A DNA stretch of 14,294 nt from an uncultured Collinsella sp. Lineage in GTDB: Bacteria > Actinomycetota > Coriobacteriia > Coriobacteriales > Coriobacteriaceae. The stretch lies in NCBI GenBank assembly GCA_902468695.1, contig CABQZS010000069.1:1-14294 (forward strand), in the 5' to 3' direction. Each line of letters starts with the position of its first letter. Within the stretch, counting starts at the first letter, position 1. The notes beneath the pieces were generated by a model that searched no databases, was not told the DNA's origin, and saw nothing but the letters and a program-made list of their open reading frames with translations. The position numbers were made by a program, and so were the translations under genes. Positions 6,406 through 13,427 of this stretch are shown one piece after another.

Positions 6406-7333
6406 AAGCAGCGAGATCGGATGCGTCTTGGTAGGACGCCATAGGACGGGTAGCGCCCGCGACCGTGGTCACCAGATCGCGAACGCGGGAGAACGTGGCA
6501 GTGACCACCTCGTTGGCACGGCTGTAGTCGACATCGCGCTCGTAGAGCGAAACGAGCGCACGGCCCATGCCGTAGGTGCCCGCGGCAGCAGTGAGCGCCT
6601 TGACGGCAAACCCAATATGCGGCGTCTGTTTGACGAGCGCGCGGGTGACCGCGCGGATCACAAGACCGCCGGCAAGCACGCCCGCGACCTCGTAGCCGCG
6701 CTCAGGCTTAATGCCGCGTCCAAAGACGGCAGCGAGCTCAAAGAGCATGCCCACCTGCGCCAGCGCCATAACGGGATAATCGGCGCCTGGCAAAAACACC
6801 AGTGCACCGGTCGCCATATTGGTGAGCGCGCACGAGGTGATGATACGATTGGCCGCCGCGATGCGCATGAAGGCAAAGTTCGCCGCAAAAGCCGTTTCCT
6901 TGTCGGTGCGGTCGAGAATCCAGCGGGCAAGCGTCTCGAGCAGATACGTCTTATCGGTTGCCGCTACCACGCCGAGCATGGGCGTAGACTCCTCGATAAA
7001 CGGCACCTCCACAGCAGACTCGGCAAGCACGCACACGGGTGCGCCGGCGATCACGAGCTCCTGCACGGCACTCTCCAAGCGATCGGAACCACACGAGAGC
7101 ACCAGTACCACATCGGTATCGGTCTTTGGAGCAATTCGCTCCTCCCCCAGACGCTCGACGCGCACAATGCCCGAGGTCGTCTGCGGCACAAAGGCGTCAC
7201 GCACCGTCTCGGCCAGAAAGCGCGAGGCGGACGAATCCAGATAGACCGAAACGCGCACCGGCGTATCGGAATCCTTCTTAACGGACGCGCCCATCTTAAA
7301 AGCGCGGGTCAGCTTATCTACGGGAATTTTCAT
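6404..7333 (-). CDS. DUF697-like membrane-associated protein of unknown function
   Basis: A 309-residue protein that I do not recognise with certainty. The first half (about 26-115) alternates strand-like and helix-like stretches, as in VRVSVYLDSS (26-35), TDVVLVLSCG (73-82) and GAPVCVLAES (97-106), suggesting a Rossmann-like domain, but no P-loop or other nucleotide motif is present. The second half (about 150-265) is rich in Ala, Gly and hydrophobic residues, with AANRIITSCALTNMATGAL (160-178), LPGADYPVMALAQVGMLFEL (181-200) and VAGVLAGGLVIRAV (216-229). This resembles the DUF697 (YcjF-like) hydrophobic hairpin, which associates with membranes. The start is ATG at 7333-7331 with GGAGGGG seven bases upstream. 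It lies 18 bases after rodA and 10 before the radical SAM gene, a position where some clostridia carry minCDE. A role in wall elongation or membrane stress is only an inference from context. Confidence 0.7.
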   Translation of the reverse strand: MKIPVDKLTRAFKMGASVKKDSDTPVRVSVYLDSSASRFLAETVRDAFVPQTTSGIVRVERLGEERIAPKTDTDVVLVLSCGSDRLESAVQELVIAGAPVCVLAESAVEVPFIEESTPMLGVVAATDKTYLLETLARWILDRTDKETAFAANFAFMRIAAANRIITSCALTNMATGALVFLPGADYPVMALAQVGMLFELAAVFGRGIKPERGYEVAGVLAGGLVIRAVTRALVKQTPHIGFAVKALTAAAGTYGMGRALVSLYERDVDYSRANEVVTATFSRVRDLVTTVAGATRPMASYQDASDLAA

Positions 7334-7351
7334 AGCAAACCCCTCCAGCGG

Positions 7352-8578
7352 TTACGCGGCGCCCGAACGATGCCGCCATATGGATTGTACGATACCCACC
7401 GTCAGCAGCTGAATCATCATCGAAGACGAGCCAAAGCTAATAAACGGTAGCGGAATACCGGTAATCGGCATCATGCCGATGCACATGCCGATGTTTTCGA
7501 AGGTCTGGAACGCCCACATGCCAACGATGCCCACACACGAAAGACGTAAAAACAGCGACTCACACTTAAAGGCGACGCGAATCGTCGAAAAGATCAGCAG
7601 CACGTAGAGGCACAGGAGCAAAAAGGAACCACAAAAGCCAAAGGTCTCGGACAGAAAGGCGAAGACGAAGTCGGTGTGGAACTCAGGCAGAAAGCCGCCG
7701 GCCGACTGCGTCGCATGGCCCAAACCCTTACCAAAGAAGCCGCCCGATCCAACGGCGATAAGCGACTGCTGCAGGTTGTAGGCATCGTCCGAATCGGCAT
7801 TATCGGGGTCGATAAAGACCGTCAGACGGTTCATCTGATACTGCTTGATGAGCACATCGTGGCCGAGCAACGAATCAAAGACCGAATCGAGCGCCAGGAC
7901 GAGAGCCACCAGGCCCACGAGCAGTGCCAGGGTCGACAGCACCCATTCGCGGCGTGCACCGCTCATACAAATGACGATGGCGCCCGAAACCAGCACGACC
8001 AGGCCCGAGCCCAGGTCACCCATGGCAACGACGGCCAAAAACGGAATGGACAGCATGCCGCAGAGCTTGACGTAGTCGCGAACGGTATCGATGCGACCGT
8101 TATACTGCGAGCCAAGCGTAGCAATAAAGAAGATGGTGATGAGCTTGGCAAGCTCAACCGGCTGGAACGTCAAGCCGATACCGGGAATCTTGATCCAGCC
8201 CGTCATGCCCAGACCGCCCGTATAGGACAGACCCGGAATCTTGGGCGAGAAGATCACGATCAGGTCGATGACGAGCAACGCCGTCGAGAAATTGGAAATA
8301 CCGCGCAGGTCGGTTCGCCAGACGAGCACCGCCAGCACCGCTCCGATGCCAATTCCCAGCAAATGGCGCGAGAACGAAGCATCGGCCTTAAACTGCGAAG
8401 CCGACCAGATAATGATGGCACCGTAGGCGACGAGCGCCACAGTAGCCACGAGCACACCGATATGCACCTTTTGGCGAAACGTGCCGCGCGAGGCCGAAAG
8501 TTGCTTGTTGACGCGGTCCAGGCTGCTGCGAGAGCCGGTCTTGGTTGAACGGAACAGATCCGCCGGAGAAAAATCCAT
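7352..8578 (-). CDS. rodA: Peptidoglycan glycosyltransferase RodA (SEDS family)
   Basis: A 408-residue polytopic membrane protein that polymerises lipid II glycan strands together with its PBP2 partner during sidewall elongation. About ten membrane segments begin near residue 39, after a basic, Ser-rich cytosolic N-terminus of about 37 residues. SEDS signatures visible are GWIKIPGIGLTFQPVELAKL (127-146), GDLGSG (187-192, with the conserved Asp188), GSGGFFGKGLGHATQ (277-291), FLPEFHTDFVFAFLSE (296-311) and ITGIPLPFISFGSSSM (372-387). The ATG at 8578-8576 has AGGAGG five bases upstream, and this motif overlaps the TAG stop of mrdA (TAGGAGG), so the pair is tightly coupled. This agrees with the 1:1 RodA-PBP2 complex known for the family. 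Glycosyltransferase activity is family knowledge. Confidence 0.97.
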   Translation of the reverse strand: MDFSPADLFRSTKTGSRSSLDRVNKQLSASRGTFRQKVHIGVLVATVALVAYGAIIIWSASQFKADASFSRHLLGIGIGAVLAVLVWRTDLRGISNFSTALLVIDLIVIFSPKIPGLSYTGGLGMTGWIKIPGIGLTFQPVELAKLITIFFIATLGSQYNGRIDTVRDYVKLCGMLSIPFLAVVAMGDLGSGLVVLVSGAIVICMSGARREWVLSTLALLVGLVALVLALDSVFDSLLGHDVLIKQYQMNRLTVFIDPDNADSDDAYNLQQSLIAVGSGGFFGKGLGHATQSAGGFLPEFHTDFVFAFLSETFGFCGSFLLLCLYVLLIFSTIRVAFKCESLFLRLSCVGIVGMWAFQTFENIGMCIGMMPITGIPLPFISFGSSSMMIQLLTVGIVQSIWRHRSGAA

Positions 8579-8587
8579 CGCAACCTC

Positions 8588-10657
8588 CTATCGAACCGAA
8601 GAATCGCCCGAGGCCGAAGAGGTATCGGGCTCGTCATAAATCACGCCGAGCACGTCGCGCACGACATGCATCGCGGTATCTGAGCCACCGCCGCCCTGCT
8701 CCAGGACGGTAGCGATGACATACTTGGGATCATCGGCCGGTGCATAGGCGCAGAACCACGCGTATTCGTCCTCGCCACTTTTCTCGCCCGTGCCCGACTT
8801 GCCGTATACCTGCGGCGTCAGGGTGCCAAAGTGCGCCGCCAGGGACGTCGATGCCGTGTAAATCACGTCGTGCATGCCGTTGCGAACAAGAGCCAAATCC
8901 GAATCGCTGTTGATCTTGGCCTCCAGGCGCTTCTTCTTGCCCTTGCCATTGTACTTATAGGCATCGCCGTCGCCATCGCGCGACACGGCAGACAAAAATA
9001 CGTGAGGCACGTACTGTTTGCCGCCGTTGGCAAGACCCATATAGGCGCACGCCATCTGCAGGGGCGTCACCAGGATGTCGCCCTGGCCGATAGCAATGTT
9101 GGTCATATCGCCGGCATTCCACTTGCGGTCCTCGGCAGAGGCGTCGGTGAAGTATGACTCTTTCCACTCGGCATCGGGAATACGACCCGCGCCCTCACTC
9201 GGCAGATCGATACCGCAGGTCTTGCCTAGGCCCCAGCGACGAAAGACCTCCTGCAGGCCCTCGGGATGTTGCTCGTCATAAAAGAACGCCTTACCCATGT
9301 CGTAGAAGACGGGGTCGCACGAGTTGGCGATACCCGACTGCAGCGTCATGGTGCCGTGGCCAGACGTCAGCCAGCAGCGCTTGCCCCAAGCCTTGCCCAG
9401 ACCCGTCCAATAACCCGTGCAGTTGGTTGTCTGCGTTGAAGTGTAGGTTCCAAACTCAAGACCGGCCAGTGCCGAGAGCGGCTTGATGGTCGAGGCCGAC
9501 ATGTACTGTCCGCTAATGGCGCGGTTGAGCAGCGGGTGCGAACCCTTGTCATCATTGAGCTCGGTCCACACGTCATTTGAGACGCCGCCGATAAAGACGG
9601 ACGGATCGAACTTGGGCTGGCTCACCATGCCCAGGATCTCGCCATTGTTGGGATCGAGACACACCACAGCGCCGTTGCCGGCATTGCTGTAGCCAGTGGT
9701 CTTGGCAAGCTCGATAGCGCTCGCCAGCGCCGTCTCACAGGCCTGTTGGATCTTAAGGTCGAGCGTGAGCTTAATGTCGGAGCCGGCCTTCGCGGGCACG
9801 GCGCCGGCCTGACCGGTCACATTGCCCGAGGCATCGACCTTGACGGTCTGCTCGCCACGAATACCCTGCAGCAGGTTTTCGTAGTAGCTCTCAACGCCCG
9901 CCTGGCCCACGATATCGCCCGACTGGTACGTAATCTTGCCAGCAGAAGCATCATCATCGCCAGAGGTTTTCTTATTCTGGGCCTCGAGCTGCTCGGAGGT
10001 AATGGTGCCGGTATAGCCCAAGATATGGCATGCCGTCTCGCCGTATGGATACTGGCGCTCGGTACGCTCGGCAATCTTGACGCCCGGGAACTCGCCGGCG
10101 TGTTCCTTGATATAGGCAACCGTGGAGCGACGGACGTCCGTCGCGATGGTATGCAGGCTCTGAGCGCCCTCTGTATTGTCCTGAATATTGCGAAGGACCG
10201 CCACATAAGGCATTCCAAGCACGTTGGCAAGATGGCGAACCAGAACCTCATCCTCGGCAAGGTCGCGGTAGGCCACGACAGCAAGTGAGGGACGGTTCTG
10301 GACAAGCGCCACGCCATTGCGGTCGAGGATGCGGCCGCGCACAGCGGGTGTGGTAACGGTGCGAGTCTGATTACTATTGGCCTGCTTCTCGTAATAGTCC
10401 GACGAGACCATCTGCATGCCCCACAGCTTGACGGCAAGTGCCGCAAACATCGCGCCCACACCCGTGGTGAGGATGGAAAAGCGGCCCTTAAAGGCGGTCG
10501 CCGCGGTATTGCCCTCGCCCTCGGTGGCGCGCGGGGCCGTTCCATGCTGTGTATCGTAGGTAAAACGGGAATCGCCTCGACGCATGATGACCAGCGCGAC
10601 CACGATGGCCACAACCAGCACGATACCGGCGATAATAACCGTCATCTGGGAAGACAT
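8588..10657 (-). CDS. mrdA: Penicillin-binding protein 2, elongation-specific transpeptidase
   Basis: A 689-residue class B penicillin-binding protein that cross-links peptidoglycan as partner of RodA. The transpeptidase motifs are S389-T-I-K392 (active-site serine), S446-C-D448 (the SxD form usual in PBP2) and K620-S-G-T623. The dimerization (pedestal) domain starts around residue 95, with RGRILDRNG (107-115) and RQYPYGETACHILGYTG (201-217). C413 and C428 flank the GYWTGLGKAWGKR segment and might form a disulfide or metal site. Two hydrophobic helices are predicted, at about 6-25 and 62-80, separated by a charged linker of about 35 residues; class B PBPs usually have a single N-terminal span. 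The ATG at 10657-10655 follows GGGGAGG by seven bases, with the mreD TAG running straight into that motif. Confidence 0.97.
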   Translation of the reverse strand: MSSQMTVIIAGIVLVVAIVVALVIMRRGDSRFTYDTQHGTAPRATEGEGNTAATAFKGRFSILTTGVGAMFAALAVKLWGMQMVSSDYYEKQANSNQTRTVTTPAVRGRILDRNGVALVQNRPSLAVVAYRDLAEDEVLVRHLANVLGMPYVAVLRNIQDNTEGAQSLHTIATDVRRSTVAYIKEHAGEFPGVKIAERTERQYPYGETACHILGYTGTITSEQLEAQNKKTSGDDDASAGKITYQSGDIVGQAGVESYYENLLQGIRGEQTVKVDASGNVTGQAGAVPAKAGSDIKLTLDLKIQQACETALASAIELAKTTGYSNAGNGAVVCLDPNNGEILGMVSQPKFDPSVFIGGVSNDVWTELNDDKGSHPLLNRAISGQYMSASTIKPLSALAGLEFGTYTSTQTTNCTGYWTGLGKAWGKRCWLTSGHGTMTLQSGIANSCDPVFYDMGKAFFYDEQHPEGLQEVFRRWGLGKTCGIDLPSEGAGRIPDAEWKESYFTDASAEDRKWNAGDMTNIAIGQGDILVTPLQMACAYMGLANGGKQYVPHVFLSAVSRDGDGDAYKYNGKGKKKRLEAKINSDSDLALVRNGMHDVIYTASTSLAAHFGTLTPQVYGKSGTGEKSGEDEYAWFCAYAPADDPKYVIATVLEQGGGGSDTAMHVVRDVLGVIYDEPDTSSASGDSSVR

Positions 10658-10670
10658 CTACGGGCCTCCC

Positions 10671-11237
10671 CTATTTGAGCTTGCGGGTCTTGGGCTTAAA
10701 GCGCATACCCGTCTGGCGTCCGCCACGTGCGGAGAATCCATAGCCGGACTGCGGCACGACGCCGGACATCAAAAACGGAATGGCAACCAGACCCGTCAGG
10801 ATCGAGGACGGCAGCGCATGGCCGAAGATCGCCACGACAAAGCTCGTCTCCAAACCCATAAACAGCAAGATGATGCTGTAGATCACATTAATGACGAGCG
10901 CAAAGGCGCCCACGGTGACGCCGCGCGCACTCGGGGTACCGCCCGTCTGACCGACGGCGCTGTGCACCAGGGCAAAAGAACCCACGGTCAGCAGGAGCGA
11001 CATAACGCCCACCGGCACGGCAGCGGACAGGTCATAAAACAAGCCGCTGCAAAAACCGCACACGACGGCACGGGTCGGGTCGCCCGAGAACACGCTTAGG
11101 CACACCAGGATAATCATGAAGTTGACGCGACCTCCCGCAATGGAGATCTGCGGTGCCAGGCCTGCCTGCAGCAGCACGCACACAATGGCGGCGATTACAA
11201 ACGTGCGGGAGCTCATCCCCTGCTCGTGTAGATCCAT
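10671..11237 (-). CDS. mreD: Rod-shape-determining membrane protein MreD
   Basis: A small integral membrane protein (188 residues with the chosen start) that is part of the elongation complex with MreC, PBP2 and RodA. About five hydrophobic spans are visible, and GFCSGLFYDL (61-70) is the conserved MreD block in the middle of the protein. The C-terminus is basic (GRQTGMRFKPKTRKLK) and probably cytosolic. The start chosen is the second ATG, at 11237-11235: the GGGGG motif (11249-11245) is seven bases from it but only one base from the in-frame ATG at 11243-11241. mreC ends with the TAG that runs into this motif. MreD is poorly conserved in sequence, so the call rests on the motif, the topology and the order mreB-mreC-mreD. 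Confidence 0.93.
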   Translation of the reverse strand: MDLHEQGMSSRTFVIAAIVCVLLQAGLAPQISIAGGRVNFMIILVCLSVFSGDPTRAVVCGFCSGLFYDLSAAVPVGVMSLLLTVGSFALVHSAVGQTGGTPSARGVTVGAFALVINVIYSIILLFMGLETSFVVAIFGHALPSSILTGLVAIPFLMSGVVPQSGYGFSARGGRQTGMRFKPKTRKLK

Positions 11238-11248
11238 GGACATGCCCC

Positions 11249-12247
11249 CTATTCGCTCGAGCCAGAATCGGTCGTCTCGGACGTGTCGGAACTGTCATCC
11301 GAGCTCTCGTCCTTCGTCTTGGTCGCAGCATCGCGCGACGTTCCCTGCGGCGTGCTGTTGGCCGTGCTCACGTCCTCATCCGAGGCCGACTGTTCGTCGG
11401 TCAGCGAGGTGATGACCAGCACTTCCTCGTTGTTCTCGGCCGTGGTCTGAGCGCGCACCACAATGGTGTAGTACACGTCGTTTGCCGATTTCTCAACCGA
11501 CGAGACGGTGCCAAGCGGAAGGCCCTTGGGGAACACGCCACCGATGCCAGAGGTCACGATGATATCGCCAACCTTAACATCGGAGTCGACGCTCACGTAC
11601 TCAAGACGCAGCGTGCCGTCAGCCTGACCCTGCAGCATACCCTGGGCGCGCGTGTCCTGCACCATGGCGGACACGCCCGAGTTCTCGTCGCCAATCAGGC
11701 GCACGGTAGAGGTCTTGGCCGATACCTCGATAATCTGGCCGATAACACCGGCAGAACTCGTCACGGGCATGTTGATGGTAAGGCCGTCGGCAGAGCCCTT
11801 GTCGATGGTAACGGTCGAGGTCCAGGCATCGCCGGAGGCACCAACGATACGAGCTGCGGTCGATTTGAGGTTGTAGGTCGATTGCAGCCCGACCAGGCCC
11901 TCCAAGCGCTCGGCAGTCTTTTGAGCCTCAGAAAGCTCGGCGACCTTAGAGGTCAGCTCCTCATTTTGCTTCTTGAGCTCGTCGAGCGTGTCCTGCGACG
12001 CCGTTAGGTTAGAGAACACGTTGCCAATCGCATTGAAGGGAGCCGCCACAGCCGAGCCCACAAAGCGCACCGGAGAGGTAATCGTCGTTACGCCCGAACG
12101 CACGGCATGAATCGGCCCTGCCTCGCCCTCGCGGATGTAAAACGTGAGCAGCAACACCGAAATCAGGCTGAAAACAATCAACGGGCGCATACCCGTTGAC
12201 TGTCGCTTGGTATTCAGATTTGTGGAGAAACCCGAAGATCGTGCCAA
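11249..12247 (-). CDS. mreC: Rod-shape-determining protein MreC
   Basis: A 332-residue bitopic protein that scaffolds and activates the PBP2-RodA pair on the outer face of the membrane. A membrane span covers about 22-38 (LIVFSLISVLLLTFYI), a coiled coil follows at about 85-118 (LDELKKQNEELTSKVAELSE), then the two-lobed beta domain (about 120-282) with GDIIVTSGIGGVFPKGLPLG (227-246), the most conserved MreC segment. The last 45 residues are a Ser/Asp/Glu/Thr-rich tail likely to be disordered and outside the membrane. The start is TTG at 12247-12245, with AAGGTGG seven bases upstream; no ATG gives the basic N-terminus that precedes the span. It begins 21 bases after mreB. Confidence 0.95.
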   Translation of the reverse strand: MARSSGFSTNLNTKRQSTGMRPLIVFSLISVLLLTFYIREGEAGPIHAVRSGVTTITSPVRFVGSAVAAPFNAIGNVFSNLTASQDTLDELKKQNEELTSKVAELSEAQKTAERLEGLVGLQSTYNLKSTAARIVGASGDAWTSTVTIDKGSADGLTINMPVTSSAGVIGQIIEVSAKTSTVRLIGDENSGVSAMVQDTRAQGMLQGQADGTLRLEYVSVDSDVKVGDIIVTSGIGGVFPKGLPLGTVSSVEKSANDVYYTIVVRAQTTAENNEEVLVITSLTDEQSASDEDVSTANSTPQGTSRDAATKTKDESSDDSSDTSETTDSGSSE

Positions 12248-12254
12248 ATGGAAT

Positions 12255-12261
12255 CCACCTT
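12255..12261 (-). promoter_or_regulatory. Ribosome binding site of mreC that supports a TTG start
   Basis: AAGGTGG on the minus strand, in the 21-base gap after mreB, seven bases before the TTG at 12247-12245. Confidence 0.6.
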
Positions 12262-12268
12262 TTGGAAA

Positions 12269-13312
12269 TTAAGCATTGGTCTGGACGAAGCCGCCATCAA
12301 ACGCATTGGCCTCGAGCACGCGGGCACAGCCGTTAACGACGTTATCGAGCGCCGTGGGGCTGACGTTGACCGAAACACCGGTCTCATCGCGCAGGCGCAC
12401 GTCGAGACCGCGCAGCAGCGCGCCGCCACCAGTCAGCAAAATGCCGTAGTACATAAGGTCCGAGGCAAGATCGGGAGGCGTAGCGTCGAGTGCGTCCTTG
12501 ACGGCCTTGGCCATCTCGTCGAGCGGCTTGTTGAGCGCGCGACGAATCTCCTCGCTCTCGATGCGCACGGTCTTGGGCAGACCGGTGATCACGTCGCGGC
12601 CGTTGACCTCGACGTCGAGCTCGTCCTTGAGCGGCACAGCAGAGCCGACCTTGATCTTGATGTCCTCTGCCGTACGCTCGCCGATGGCCAGGTTGTAGGC
12701 ATCACGAACGTGCGTGAGGATGGCCTGATCGAACTCGTCGCCGGCAATACGGATGGACTGCGAGACGACGATGCCGCCCATGGCGATAACGGCAACCTCG
12801 GTGGTACCGCCGCCGATGTCGATGACCATGGAGCCGGTGGGTTCCTCGACGGGCAGGTCGGCGCCGATAGCGGCAGCCATGGGCTCTTCGATCAGATAGG
12901 CCTGGCGGGCACCGGCCTGGATCGTGGCCTCAAAGACAGCGCGCTTCTCGACAGACGTGACACCGGAGGGAACGCAGACGACAACACGCGGACGCGGGGT
13001 CCACGGATAGCGCTTCTCGGACGCCTTGTCGATAAAGTAGCGAAGCATGGCCTCGGTAACATCGAAGTCGGCGATGACGCCGTCCTTCAGGGGACGAACG
13101 GCCACGATGTTGCCGGGCGTACGGCCGAGCATGCGCTTTGCCTCGATACCGACCGCCAAGATGCGCTCGTCGTTCTTGTCGATGGCGACAACAGAGGGCT
13201 CGCGAATGACGATGCCCTTGCCGCGCACGGAGACAAGCGTATTTGCGGTGCCGAGGTCGATGGCAAGATCGCCCGCATAGCTACCGAAGAACATATCCAT
13301 CAAAGAAAACAA
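12269..13312 (-). CDS. mreB: Actin-like cell-shape protein MreB
   Basis: A 347-residue actin homologue that forms membrane-bound filaments and orients sidewall synthesis. Phosphate loop 1 is DLGTANTLV (19-27), phosphate loop 2 DIGGGTTEVAV (165-175), the adenosine motif LLTGGGALLRGL (292-303), and the catalytic-Glu region YLIEEPMAAAIG (139-150). The start is TTG at 13312-13310: AGGAG lies five bases upstream, while the in-frame ATG four codons later would be about 17 bases from it. The TTG start gives the hydrophobic opening MFSLMDMFF, which could help membrane insertion as the N-terminal amphipathic helix does in other MreB proteins. It heads the mre run. A hairpin and a direct repeat lie upstream, but no convincing promoter is visible. 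Confidence 0.98.
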   Translation of the reverse strand: MFSLMDMFFGSYAGDLAIDLGTANTLVSVRGKGIVIREPSVVAIDKNDERILAVGIEAKRMLGRTPGNIVAVRPLKDGVIADFDVTEAMLRYFIDKASEKRYPWTPRPRVVVCVPSGVTSVEKRAVFEATIQAGARQAYLIEEPMAAAIGADLPVEEPTGSMVIDIGGGTTEVAVIAMGGIVVSQSIRIAGDEFDQAILTHVRDAYNLAIGERTAEDIKIKVGSAVPLKDELDVEVNGRDVITGLPKTVRIESEEIRRALNKPLDEMAKAVKDALDATPPDLASDLMYYGILLTGGGALLRGLDVRLRDETGVSVNVSPTALDNVVNGCARVLEANAFDGGFVQTNA

Positions 13313-13317
13313 CGCAA

Positions 13318-13322
13318 CTCCT
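13318..13322 (-). promoter_or_regulatory. Ribosome binding site of mreB that supports a TTG start
   Basis: AGGAG on the minus strand, followed by TTGCG and then the TTG start at 13312-13310. The same TTGCG spacer separates the rodA ribosome binding site from its ATG. Confidence 0.65.
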
Positions 13323-13348
13323 GATGTGTTGGATGATTGCTGGAAAAC

Positions 13349-13368
13349 TACTAGCTCATCATACTAGC
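13349..13368 (-). repeat. Seven-base direct repeat GCTAGTA upstream of mreB
   Basis: On the minus strand GCTAGTA occurs at 13368-13362 and again at 13355-13349, with TGATGA between, giving a 13-base period. It lies about 37-56 bases before the mreB start. It could be an operator or part of a promoter (TAGTAT resembles a weak -10), or chance. Confidence 0.45.
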
Positions 13369-13372
13369 GCAA

Positions 13373-13405
13373 GCCCGGCACCTCACTTGCGGTGAAGCGC
13401 CGGGC
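13373..13405 (-). terminator. Strong GC-rich hairpin between the TPR gene and mreB
   Basis: A 14-pair stem with a five-base loop (CGCAA): GCCCGGCGCTTCAC pairs with GTGAGGTGCCGGGC, two of the pairs being G-U. It begins 22 bases after the TPR gene stop. On the minus strand it is followed by TTGCGC and not by a T-run, so it is not a textbook intrinsic terminator. It may still act as a T-less terminator or stabilise the 3' end of the upstream transcript. The other strand also lacks a T-run. Confidence 0.5.
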
Positions 13406-13427
13406 AAAGCTAAATCCCATAAGGTCA

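Noticed and set aside
11238..11243. The first in-frame ATG of mreD as its start
   Set aside because: Only one base separates it from the GGGGG motif; the ATG two codons later has a seven-base spacer.
12248..13324. A 358-codon open frame on the plus strand opposite mreB
   Set aside because: It mirrors mreB almost end to end and has no motif of its own; the MreB motifs on the other strand are unambiguous.
13313..13372. Promoter for mreB (TTGCGC with TAGTTT, or TAGTAT as a -10)
   Set aside because: Each hexamer matches consensus in only three or four positions, and no good -35/-10 pair at 16-18 bases exists, so I did not list it as a promoter.
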